From: Lottia gigantea
Taxonomy: Eukaryota; Mollusca; Gastropoda; Lottiidae
Assembly (NCBI RefSeq): GCF_000327385.1
Contig: NW_008709540.1
Coordinates: 1,601,184 to 1,665,183 of the forward strand
DNA: 64,000 bases
Direction of reading: 5' to 3'
Shown here: positions 46,021-57,744 of the stretch, piece after piece
Layout: each line of letters begins with the position of its first letter
Numbering within the stretch: the stretch's first letter is position 1
Notes under the pieces: generated by a model
Databases searched by the model: none
Seen by the model: only the letters and a program-made list of their open reading frames with translations
What the model was told of the DNA's origin: nothing
Program-made: the position numbers and the translations under genes

Positions 46021-46779
46021 TGATTATATTATTCGTGTAATGTGATAACCAATTACTAACCTTCTTTAGTAGCTGATAGAGCTCAATTTCAGCTAATCTT
46101 TCAGAACTAAATCTGAGATCAGTTGTCAAAAAGATGACAGATAATTGTATGTTTACTACCGCGTAACTTAAAAATGGACAATAGCGTTTTCTTATGACTC
46201 GATCGAGCTCAATGTCAACTATCTGTATGCCGTATCCGAAATTAAGCTCTCATGAAACGTGCCATGGAGTAGTCATTAACGTGTAACGTAAAATCGATCA
46301 CGATGCCTCGTATTTTAGATGATACATCAGGAGATGTGTTAATGTTGAAAACATTGGCGAATATGTGGTTGGTACGATTATTTCGGACTATCTTGATAAT
46401 CCATAGGCCAGACCATTATCTGATCAAATCACCCGTCACGATCTAGATTGGCTTTTAACTTTCAATATTTTAAGTCAGGATATTTCAATAAAATCAAAAT
46501 ACCATAAAATAGAGAAATAGTTTCACCGATTGCGTTCATTATCTTTACCTCTTTATTGGTTTTGATTCAGTAAAGCGAAACGAAGATATTTTCTCTCCGT
46601 TGAATTATCTAGGTAAAGAAATATAAATAATAAAGAAAGTGAAAATTGAATGCTTTTCAATGACCACTCGCGGCTCCGAAAGGGGGGGGGGGGATATGCA
46701 TTGTTTTCTAGTAGAAAAAGGAATAATATTGTAAAATACTGTCGCTATTTTGTGTGGGTTGATTGGCTTTTAACGTTTA

Positions 46780-46962
46780 TTGATTCTTGCTCTAACGGCG
46801 TTTCTACTTACAAATTTCTTATCATTATACATGGGTATAGAACTGACTGTTAGCTCCTTCCCCGTCCTCGAAAATTCTGGCGTCCCGACTCGTGTCGCTA
46901 ACCTGTTGATTCTTGGAAGCGCGACTGTCTTGCTCCTGATCCTATCCAGAGAGTTCTTTTAA
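46780..46962 (+). other. unexplained hydrophobic open frame
   Basis: From the ATG near 46831 the frame reads MGIELTVSSFPVLENSGVPT then RVANLLILGSATVLLLILSR and EFF before TAA. The GC content is higher than in its surroundings and the end is a plausible membrane helix, so it could be a small membrane protein or a terminal exon. No clear acceptor, promoter or homologue was seen. Confidence 0.2.
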
Positions 46963-47389
46963 TTTTGCTCAGAAGTTTTCAGTTCATTACTGGATGTGTG
47001 ATCTGTTTCTGCATCACACTAATCGCAATCTGACATGTTTATAGTATAATGGCAATACATTCAATCAATCTATAATTACCAATTTATATGGCACCCGGTC
47101 CATTGATGAATATACCTATATTGTTATTGGTCAAGTTTTAGACTAATTTTGAGTTCATTCTAAGAGGTAGAGTTCCTAGTTACATGGAATAGTTTCTTTA
47201 ATTTGCTGGGTACGGCTGCACTTACATTCGGACTAAAAGGAGATTGTTGTAGGCGTTGTTCCTTGGTTGCAAACAAAAACATCGGGTCAGTATACAGGTG
47301 ACAATATGGTCCGATATGGCCCAATAATATCATAATATTGGATAGATAAAGGGATTATACAAGTCAATTGGCAGTTTTCCATTACCTAT

Positions 47390-48010
47390 AGGGTCAACTA
47401 CATTACTCGCCACTCCTGTGAAGGCTTTAAAGTTGGCGTCTCCTTTTTCTCCATTTTCATTATACGGTCCAAAAGTGGGCGAGGCAATAATATCGGTTTT
47501 AAAGTTGGCATCACCTGTCTGTTGTTTTTAATCTGGTAACTCCTATTCATTAAGTGTAGTTTAAGTTTTAAAGTAAAATTCTCCCTTTTTCTCCACTAAC
47601 CTAAGGTTGCTCAGTCAGCATGGCAAAAATATCGCCATTCTTGTGTGGCTTTTAAAGTTGTCGTCAATTTTTCTCTGGTTTTTAATCCGTTAAACCCAAT
47701 TTAACGAGTGTAATTGTATTTTTAACCAAAGGTTGCATGACAATAACATCGGCACTCCTGTGATTCTTAGCTTAATCTTAAGGGTGCTGAGTCAACATGG
47801 AAAACATTTGGCCACACCAATATGACAAGTTTTAAGTTGTCTTGTTTAACGCTGTTGCGACATCTAAAATGACAACTAAAAAAATATACCACTCCTGTGA
47901 AAATTGATAGAAAGCATGATAACAATGTCGACACTCCTGTATATTTTTGGGGGTCTCCAGTTCTCAGCTTTTATCCAAAGGTTGCTTAGTCAACATGGTA
48001 ATAATCTGGA
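47390..48010. repeat. degenerate tandem repeat, about 150-bp units, four copies
   Basis: Blocks of the form CACTCCTGTGAAGGCTTTAA then AGTTGGCGTC, and AAGGTTGCTCAGTCAGCATG then GCAAAAATATCG, recur at about 47405, 47500-47640, 47720-47800 and 47890-48000. Unit length varies with indels. Confidence 0.65.
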
Positions 48011-48035
48011 CACACCAATAAAGTATTTTGGCCAT

Positions 48036-48216
48036 ATGCAGCGCTCGTGCTTTACCTAAACTTTGCCTAAGTTAGACTCAAGTCGAACTTTAGGTATGCA
48101 CCGTCGATCTTTATGAAAGTCGTGCTTAAATTTGACTATCAAATGTAGAAAATGAAAGCCTTAATCCTAACTTTGTAAAGTTCGACTGTAGTCAAGGAAA
48201 GAGCGCTGCATACGAC
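48036..48216. mobile_element. short MITE with TATGCAGCGCTC ends
   Basis: CATATGCAGCGCTCGTGCTT at left and AAGAGCGCTGCATACGACC at right are inverted. Inner arms (CTAAGTTAGACTCAAGTCGA against TCGACTGTAGTCAAGG) continue the symmetry imperfectly. About 180 bp. Confidence 0.65.
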
Positions 48217-48290
48217 CCCAAAAGTCGAAATATCCTTATATTGTGCATTGTTAGTATGTAGTAATTTCGGATTACCAGAATATCAACCAC

Positions 48291-48385
48291 AATAACCACA
48301 TTATATTTAACCGCATTAAAATAGTCGACCGCAATACCACATTATATTTAACCGCATTAAAATAGTCGACCGCAATACCACATTT
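48291..48385. repeat. 42-bp tandem duplication
   Basis: ACCACATTATATTTAACCGC then ATTAAAATAGTCGACCGCAAT occurs twice in tandem with a partial third copy. Confidence 0.85.
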
Positions 48386-48399
48386 AAAGCTACTACAGT

Positions 48400-51300
48400 T
48401 CCCGCGATATTTTCCCTTTCGAACGCAGATATATACGTTTTTTTTAAACATTAAACACGCATTCATAGGATGAAGTAATTAAAGAAAGTTGTTCATCTTT
48501 TGCTTATATCTTTAGAGAATGTCGCTTTTCCCTACGACTTGCATCACTGACAAGGGAAACCGGTTGAAAAAAACGCAGGTGTTATCTCGACCTATCCAGG
48601 GAATCAGCGATTAAGCGTTTAACTCAGAGTCATGTAAAAAATGAAGAGTCTACACAAAGAGCTTTAATGGACTGGAGGCGGCACGGGTTTTTAACGCCAT
48701 AGCTCTTAGTTACGCAAATAATGTAGAGTGACACAAAAAAAACCCATTAAACTGGTCCCCCATTCCAGCAAAAGCTTCGCAACGAGGTGTAGCGATTAGC
48801 GACCAGGGTACCAGTTTAGTTTTCTATGAGGCAACCATGAATAAAATAAACCTAAAAGTTGGTATCTGTTTTTAAAGTATGACACTGTTACAACGAGATA
48901 TTATATGAACATTCATCAGTATATTGTAATAATGTAATAATACCACTAACTCTGAATTAACACTAATCTGCCATTGTCCACCATGAGATAGTTGCCAAAA
49001 CACATGTCAATAGGCGACATCACATCATGACATTGGTAACACGAAACCACGCGATCGCCAGACGGCGGCAATAGCCTACTATTTTCGATTTAAAACTGTC
49101 GAGATGTATCTGTTACATACAGGGGTAAATGTGGCTTTAGGCTCGAGAAAAGACTAATTCTAATAACTATTATTTGACTTCATGATTTTCCAAAAGTGAT
49201 TCTTAGTTGATAATAACAGAGTGGCAATCGGGGATACAGAATTGAAAGCATGTCATGCCATCAACGAGCGCATTTCAGACATGAAAATATATAACCCTAT
49301 AAATCTGGTCCAACTCGATCCCCGGCTAAATGTGCAGATATCCCACCCATCAGAAGAACGATTAGGACCTAATTTGTAGGACTAGAAAATATTGGCCTTG
49401 GATACTGACATATATTTGAATATACAAAGATGAAAGTTGTCCTTGCTCTAGTAACCGCTGGCTGCAGGGAACAGTCACTGTTTCACTATAGTAATTTAAC
49501 AGAGGTTAATAAACCATGGAGCTTCGGTCGTATACATTCTTACATTCCTATCATATTGTCTATTTGAAATTAAAATTCTAAATAATTCATGAAAAAAAAG
49601 AGGAAAAATCAAAGCACGTAAGGTCTACGAGTGAAAGTTAATCAATGATTAATATAATGGTAATAATCCTAATATATATGCTAATATATGCTAATTTATT
49701 CAAATATTTAATATAGATAACCTTATATTTATTAATATTGATCTATGTGATCAGATATTGATTTCATTAAAATCTTTGATTGATTTGATAATATTGCTTA
49801 TGAGTTTAGCCAAAATTTGAATTCAGTCTCAGGAGTTGCCCCCTCCCATCCCCCATTGAGTCAGTCTGCTCCCTATTTGTACCCCTAGTCTCGGAAGGCT
49901 GGCACCGCCACTGGTCTGCGGATGGCTACGGACAGCTGGCAAGGTGCCAAAATGGGAGAATCACATGCGAACTACGCTTTTGCACAAGAGATGTCTTAGC
50001 CTACACTTACTCCTCACATTCATACTAATTTACACATCTTTTGTTATGATTTAGATGTAAGTTTTTGGTTTATTAAGCACAACAATAAACTTTCAGTCCC
50101 AAGCTACATCAATTCTAAGACACTGAAATATATTTAAGTAATTTTGAAATCTGGCGGAACTCCTACTATCATTTTTTTCCATATTTTATTTCAAAATATA
50201 TAAAGTTCATTCCAGTTGACAGAGCTGTTAATTAAACCGGAAGTAGAACAACATGCTTCCAACATGGAGAGAGGGATGAAAATAAAACGGATACCGGAAG
50301 TTAATTTGCGATGTGATCCGGTTTCAGTGACAGTCAGATATGACACTAGATACACAAAATAATAGAAGTTGTTTGCTGTTATATGGAAATTAACAAAGAT
50401 CTACCAGAAATCACAAGAACTAACCAAACCACATGCATTGGTAAAAAAAGTCCAAAATCTATCCAGTTAAACGAGAAATGATATGATTCGATAGGAATTA
50501 AAGATAGGTTTCCTTATTTTTTTAGTCTCAAATTAAGCAAACTATTTGGTTAGTTGATGTTTCTAATGAATTATCATGTATTCTTGATCATATCATTATG
50601 TTCTTATTGCATATAATTATGAGTTTTAACCATATGTCCATGTATGTACAGTCTGGATAAACAAAAAAAGGCTTTTTGACCTTTCTTGATCGGCCACTCA
50701 CTGGAAATATGTTGGTAATTCTCTTCTAATTGAGCTATTTATGAATAAATTACGGACATGTGAGACAAACTTGTATTTACCAAGTCATTAGAACATTTCT
50801 ACTTTCTATTCATATAAGTATTAGCATTTTCATTTTCATAAATGAAAGTAAGGGAAACCGTCTTTAAGTTTACCCGTGAATTATCCAGGTAGGGTATAAA
50901 GGTCCCTAGAGAACATCGCAAGCGTTTGCTCGAACTGTAGTAGTGACACCACCTGGGGAGATAACTCTATGTGAACTATCCCTATTCCAAACTGTTGAAT
51001 TGATTTTGAGATTTCTATTTTGTATCATTGAATTGTTTGATTAATCATATCGATCTTTTGATCCCGGATGTCAATTTTTACAGAAATTACTGAGATAAAA
51101 CCAGCAACCAGTCCTTGACTTAAAAACTTGAGAAGGAGTGTTGGATTTTTAACATAAGAGCGATAATCCATTAAGGTGCGAGTTCAAGGGTCAGTGAGGA
51201 GAAAGTCGTGTGTTCACGCCTATTCAGGAAGTGTCATATTCGCACATGCATTACGCCTGATACACGGCACGATCCTGTATTGACTTATTTCACCACTGAT

Positions 51301-52610
51301 ATAATATGATATCTGTATTTAAGAAAGTACAGTTTTAAAATATCTCTATAAAGTAAATATAATATCTGGTGGTTCACTAGAGTTAACAAATTGAAGTTTC
51401 GCTTATTAAAGTAAGATTTATTACATAGGATAGCATGATGGTTTTGCCTAGCATAGCAAACGAGGATGCTTAGCTAATGAATGGTTTAATCTAGCACATT
51501 GAGATGCTTATTTAACGTGCTTGGTAAGGTTAGGTTTGTGTTATATGACGATGCTAAGCAAAAGTACCACGTGGGAACATGCCCACACAATAAAGGTGCC
51601 CCCCCCCCCCCCCTTCTAAGTTTTATATCTTTGAGTTGTGCCTGTTGCTCAAACGTACTATTAAATTTACACACAAGAACAAACACGGAGATCAAAGGAA
51701 TAATGATTTGAATGCCTGGTTAATATTTAATGGGTATACTCAAGATTATCACAATTATCCAAAAGGTATACACTTGTATTGACAGTTTGAATAATTTACT
51801 ATATTTCTTAAAAGATTACTGTGTCTTTGATGTAGTGAACCTACAGAACATGAATTTAATGGAAGGTGGGTTTAACCATACATCTGTAACACAACATTGG
51901 CCTCCCCATTTTAAGATATTTTCAATTCCATGACGTTCTCTCGAGAACAGTTCTTCAAACCTCGGTGTTTGTTTTGAAGATTTCTAAAGTAAACGCCGTG
52001 AGTCTGCGATGGTTTGACAAAATGGCGACTAATCCGATGTCTGAATCAATGTTTCGTCGCCAAAGCAGAGAGTAATGTCTGGGGGTATCTGTTGGCAATG
52101 CCTGCCTCCCCTCCCCGAAAAAAATGTTTGCCCCCTGAAAAAATTCTGACCAAGACCATACCCTATTGCCCTTCAGGACAAATTACTACCACCCATCCCC
52201 CCACGGAAAATTCAAGTTTGGGTACGGGTCTGGGCCGAGGATAAACGATGACAAGGGCAGAGTTACTAATGATCTTTCATCTGACGAGAAGGTCTTAGTC
52301 CAAACGCTTTTAAATTCTAATTGTCATTTCCTAATTCTATTGTATGTTAAAACCATATAAAACTTTTCCACAATAAAAAATGTTTGATTCAAGAAATGGA
52401 AACATAAAAACACGAAGTTGTATTTGTCAGGAAAAGTAGATCAAATATCAGGTTTTATGGACTTTTACTGATAAAAACAATGCTTCCAAGGCCGCAAGAA
52501 CATCATTCAGAAGCAGCCCGGGAAATCCGTTGAACAACAAGTGCTCGCGGAAAACTTGTAAAACTTCACCCACTTACAGAAATAGATAAATTTCATCAAA
52601 ATCTCGTCCA
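48400..52610. other. gene-poor stretch
   Basis: No exon recognised. 49830-49917 is a hAT-like MITE end (GGCACCGCCACTGG) related to 10621-10893. A poly-C tract lies at 51599-51614. Confidence 0.45.
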
Positions 52611-52614
52611 AGTT

Positions 52615-52700
52615 GTGCTAAAATCTAGAGTAAAATTTGTACAGTAGTGAATTCCTCCAAAGAGAAGTACCATCAGGTGTTTCGAAAAGAGTAAACCTGA
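52615..52700 (-). repeat. interspersed repeat family Y, inverted fragment
   Basis: Reverse complement reads CTCTTTTCGAAACACCTGAT then GGTACTTCTCTTTGG, matching 62550-62595 and 61120-61155. Confidence 0.6.
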
Positions 52701-53214
52701 CCATTACAAGTCACCACAATTCATAATGTTCGATATTTCTTCCATTTTCTTAGTACATATTTTTCAAGTTATTTACTAATGCAGTAACTTGTTTGTATTT
52801 AAACGTTAAAAAGTCGAAACTTTCAGAGAATAAAATTCACCGTTATCATTAAAATGGTTTTGTTTATAAAAATTATAATCCATACAAGCAGGACAATTCC
52901 GTTAAATCAAAATGTCTTCCGAAGTATTTTGTTTTTTGTACTTGACATTGAGAGTGGCCTACTGGGAAAAGGTGACCTCGTCACAACAGTGTCACCAACT
53001 CAGTTGAAGTAATAAAAATCCGTACGAGCAAGACTATTACGATAAAATAACAGACAGAAAACTGTTTGGTTATCACCGATATGTTTAAAAAAAAAAACCA
53101 TCTAGTCGATCTTAGATCTGAAACTAAATATTGGTGTTAAAATCACGGGCAATAATCTAACACCTGATAGGCAATAACTATTCCAATAGTCAATGGAGAA
53201 ATAGTTTTTTGAAC

Positions 53215-53420
53215 TTTTGTTTGCCTGAATTGATCTGGTTGTATCTCATGATTTTTGCCATTGTAGTAGTGGCGCGCGACGCGGATCATGCTTACTCTGT
53301 TCAAAACACTTGATTGGACTCTTTTGGAGTAGTCCACTACTATACAACTTTTAATCTCGATTTTGCCATACTTTGGATGAACTTTTGACTAACAGAATTG
53401 TCTTGCGTTTTCTGTATTCG
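53215..53420 (+). repeat. interspersed repeat family Y
   Basis: Blocks TGATCTGGTTGTATCTCATG, GCTTACTCTGTTCAAAACAC and CTCGATTTTGCCATACTTTG in the same order as at 61030-61250 and, partly, 3405-3500 and 62535-62690. Unclassified; non-coding. Confidence 0.6.
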
Positions 53421-53627
53421 AATGTCGACCTTGCAGTTGGAAGAATCTGAGAAAAACCGAGAGAATCTTATCAACCGACTGAAAAATCGCAGTTGCTAAA
53501 AATTGTCTCTAGCTACATTCTCTTCAGCAGTAAACATTGGATCTGGGCGTAGAACAGAACGGTTGGAAACTGCAATTATATCATTTAAAAAACAATTAGC
53601 CTACAAACGATCCTACCTAAAAAACCA

Positions 53628-54165
53628 AAAAACGTGTCGTATGCCATGATATATGCATTGTGTTTTGTTGTCAAAAACGTGTCGTATGCCATGATATATA
53701 CATTGTGTTTTGTTGTCAAAAACGTGTCGTATGTCATGATATATGCAATGTGTTTTGTTGTCAAAAACGTGTCGTATGCCATGATATATACATTGTGTTT
53801 TGTTGTCAAAAACGTGTCGTATGTCATGATATATGCAATGTGTTTTGTTGTCAAAAACGTGTCGTATGCCATGATATATACATTGTGTTTTGTTGTAAAA
53901 AACGTGTCGTATGTCATGATATATGCAATGTGTTTTGTTGTCAAAACGTGTCGTATGCCATGATATATACATTGTGTTTTGTTGTCAAAAACGTGTCGTA
54001 TGTCATGATATATGCAATGTGTTTTGTTGTCAAAAACGTGTCGTATGCCATGATATATACACTGTGTTTTGTTGTAAAAAACGTGTCGTATGTCATGATA
54101 TATGCAATGTGTTTTGTTGTCAAAAACGTGTCGTATGCCATGATATATACATTGTGTTTTGTGCT
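53628..54165. repeat. 45-bp minisatellite in 90-bp alternating dimers
   Basis: Twelve units of AAAAACGTGTCGTATGYCAT then GATATAYRCAWTGTGTTTTG and TTGTC. Units alternate strictly between GCCATGATATATACATT and GTCATGATATATGCAAT, so the repeat is a 90-bp higher-order dimer; only the first unit is a hybrid. Because 45 is a multiple of 3, long open frames exist on both strands; none is a gene. Confidence 0.95.
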
Positions 54166-54169
54166 TAGT

Positions 54170-56180
54170 TCTAAAAGTATGTGTATATACACTTTATTCT
54201 AGTGATGAATAAAACATAAAAGAAATATCTGGTAAGATAGAAAACATTATTAATATTCTAAGAGAAATCAGGCATTAATCTATCGGGAATATCTGCACTA
54301 TAATTCAGTTGAAACAATGTGTAGATGATTCAATCTCTGCGCTGGACTGACAAATGTCGTTTTACTCCAGTGCACTAACATTGTGTTAAGACATACAATT
54401 TTCATTGTCAACTAGCTCAGACATTACGTACGATTAATTTCTATCGTAGGATTGTTTTGGGGAGACGGACTTCAAACAATAGCTATACTTAGAAGCTGAT
54501 ATCTACTTATCACAACTCTCGAGGAGACAAAAACATATAGGCCAAGTTACCAAAACTATGTCGAAGGTTCTGATTGGAAGTATTCACTGACATACAATCC
54601 AATCAAATCGCTGCATTCCATGATACAAGAATAGTTGCTATTGCTATCACGGTACAAGGACGAAGCTTAGCATTGTGAAGGAGAAAGCAGCAGAAAGTAA
54701 CCAAAACCATTATTCAGAGAGTATTAATATCAAAACGAAAATCCGGTGTTGCGATAAAGTTCGGAATTAGGAACGTCACAATTTTCATTATTGATATTTT
54801 ATTTACTGCTTTCTTCCTATAATTGAAAGTTTGAAAAAAATAGAATTTGGATGTTGGAAAATTTTCAATAATAAATTTCTGATGAATAGCTCCTTTAACC
54901 CTATGAACTTTTAATCATTTATCTAAAAGGTGGCGTTTTATTATCCACGAAAATACAATGAAGAACATTCTTTAGAAAAAAGAAACAAACAACTTTTATT
55001 ATAAGTTATAAATGGTAAATAGCAAATCAAAGAAAACAACGCGGTGTGTTGTCAATAATTCATGATCATTTGACTCTTTGTATCTTTTATCTTTATGAAC
55101 TAGTTCCATATCTTTGTCAGAGGTCCGTGGTCCCTGCTATTCCAGGCAAATTAAGAAATATTCCAGTAAAAAGATTCTTGACAATTTTATTTGAATGGTA
55201 TTCAAGATAGTGACCTCTGTAATTATAGGAGACATACGTCTGAAATCAGAATGATGCAATACAGACTGAATCGGTCCCTGATACTCACTCAAATATGTTA
55301 ACAAATGACAACCTTTTTATTACTCAGTTATCAGAGCATTTCGGATTAATGACTGTTTACTTAGAAATTTCAGAAGTTTTCGGATTAATGACTATTTACC
55401 ACCAAAACCTCATTTGGAACAATAAAAGAATCTACATTAAATATTTATACAATTTTAGATTATTATTATTCTTACTTGTGTCTTTTACGAATACCTGATT
55501 TCTTTTATGTGATTTTTAGTAGAATTTCAGTTTTTTCAGAAGAAGTCTATACAAGAAAAGTAGAGAGAAACACTGCTTATCTAGCAAAATTCCACTTCTT
55601 TACTAACCTACAATCTTATGAAGGAAAAAAAAATGATTGTTTGTCAAATTTCTACTAACATAACTGCAAACCTGGCTCCACATAACTGCATGACATCTTA
55701 AAAGTAGAATTGTCACGAATTATGCAGTGAAAACAACTTTTTTTGCTACGATAAATTGAAACATTCTCAATCCTTTCAAGCTTTTAACTCGTTCTCCGAA
55801 TCCAGATTCCTATGGCACAGGGGCCGTAGTCTCGAACATTCAACTTAAAATGATCTTAGCGTTCCAATCATCTGATTGGTCAATCACTAAAATCAATTTT
55901 AAAATAAGTTTTATTATCCAATCAGATTAATGTTCATCTTAAAATCTTATCTTACTGAAGTTATCGCTGGAGTAGAATGTTTTTCAAAATGTACCTATCA
56001 GGAACAATTTACGTATAAAGCCATATTATCAATACCTACTTTCGAGCACAAATTTACTTCCAGTTGCGAATAGTCGGTTCGGATTTTTATATGAGCCCGA
56101 TGTTTGCGGTTAACAGTAGCGTGTCGTAAATGTTATTGTAATAATCAATTCAACAAAAATACTATAGGATTAATAATAGA
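54170..56180. other. gene-poor stretch
   Basis: A family X MITE fragment lies at 54555-54685 (CGCTGCATTCCATGATACAA then GAATAGTTGC). Otherwise AT-rich without recognised exons. Confidence 0.45.
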
Positions 56181-56184
56181 TTGT

Positions 56185-57740
56185 ATACGTTTCAACAATT
56201 TACATTGTCATCATTAGTTTACAAGGTTTGTTTTACACAACGTTTCAACAATTTACATTGTCATCATTAGTTTACAAGATTTGTTTTACACAACGTTTCA
56301 ACAATTCACATTGTCATCATTAGTTTACAAGGTTTGTTTTACACAACGTTTCAACAATTTACATTGTCATCATTAGTTTACAAGATTTGTTTTACACAAC
56401 GTTTCAACAATTCACATTGTCATCATTAGTTTACAAGGTTTTTTTTACACAACGTTTCAATAATTTACATTGTCATCATTAGTTTACAAGGTTTGTTTTA
56501 CACAACATTTCAACAATTTACATTGTCATCATCAGTTTACAAGGTTTGTTTTACACAACGTTTCAACAATTTACATTGTCATCATTAGTTTACAAGGTCT
56601 GTTTTACACAACGTTTCAATAATTTACATTGTCATCATTAGTTTACAAGGTTTGTTTTACACAACGTTTCAACAAATTACATTGTCGTCATTAGTTTATA
56701 AGGTTTGTTTTACACAATGTTTCAACAATTTACCTTGTCATCATTAGTTTACAAGGTTTGTTTTACACAATGTTTCAACAAATCACATTGTCATCATTAG
56801 TTTACAAGGTTTGTTTTACACAACGTTTCAACAATTCCCATTGTCATCATTAGTTTACAAGGTTTGTTTTACACAACGTTTCAACAATTCCCATTGTCAT
56901 CATTAGTTTACAAGGTTTGTTTTACACAACGTTTCAACAATTCACATTGTCATCATTAGTTTACAAGGTTTGTTTTACACAACGTTTCAACAAATTACAT
57001 TGTCATCATTAGTTTATAAGGTTTGTTTTACACAACGTTTCAACAATTCACATTGTCATCATTAGTTTACAAGGTTTGTTTTACACAACGTTTCAACAAT
57101 TCACATTGTCATCATTAGTTTACAAGGTTTGTTTTACACAACGTTTCAACAAATTACATTGTCATCATTAGTTTACAAGGTTTGTTTTACACAACGTTTC
57201 AACAATTCCCATTGTCATCATTAGCTTACAAGGTTTGTTTTACACAACGTTTCAACAAATTACATTGTCATCATTAGTTTATAAGGTTTGTTTTACACAA
57301 TGTTTCAACAAATTACAATGTCATCTTAGTTTATAAGCCATACTACATCTGGTTTTTAACTCAACGTTTCAACAATGTACATTAGCATCATCAGTTTATA
57401 TGGTATATTACTCAGGTGTTTTGTTGTACACAACGTTTCTACAGTTTATATTGTTACCATCAGTTATTAAGGTACACTAGATGGATTTACATAACGTTTC
57501 AACAATTTTTATTGTCATGTTATACTATTCCTGGGTTGTATTGTACACAACGTTACTACAGTTTACATTGTTATAATCAAATTATATTATATGCTACTCC
57601 GGTGTTTAATTGCACAAAATGTTTCAAATATTTACATTGTCATCATCAGATTATGATTAAACCACTCATACATTGTAACAATATTTCTATATGTACACAA
57701 CGTTTCAGCAATTTACATCATCAGATTATATGTTTTGCTA
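56185..57740 (-). repeat. 53-bp minisatellite with a hammerhead-like core
   Basis: About 21 regular copies to 57320, then some seven degenerate copies to 57740. The plus-strand unit contains ACGTTTCAACAATTTACATT then GTCATCATTAGTTTACAAGG. On the minus strand each unit reads CTRATGATGACAATGTAAAT then TGTTGAAACG: a CTGATGA-like box (CTAATGA in most copies, CTGATGA at about 56530, 57388 and 57645), a hairpin with GTAA loop, then GAAAC. This is the order of a hammerhead core, but no good stem I was found. The 119-codon frame at 57416 is a by-product. Confidence 0.85.
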
Positions 57741-57744
57741 CTTC

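Noticed and set aside
51599-51614. Poly-C tract (and poly-G at 46682)
   Set aside because: Simple homopolymers; length may be a sequencing artefact and no function can be supported.
53585-54202. Open frames up to 180 codons on both strands
   Set aside because: All are translations of the 45-bp tandem array, whose length is a multiple of 3; no start, splice or domain signal.
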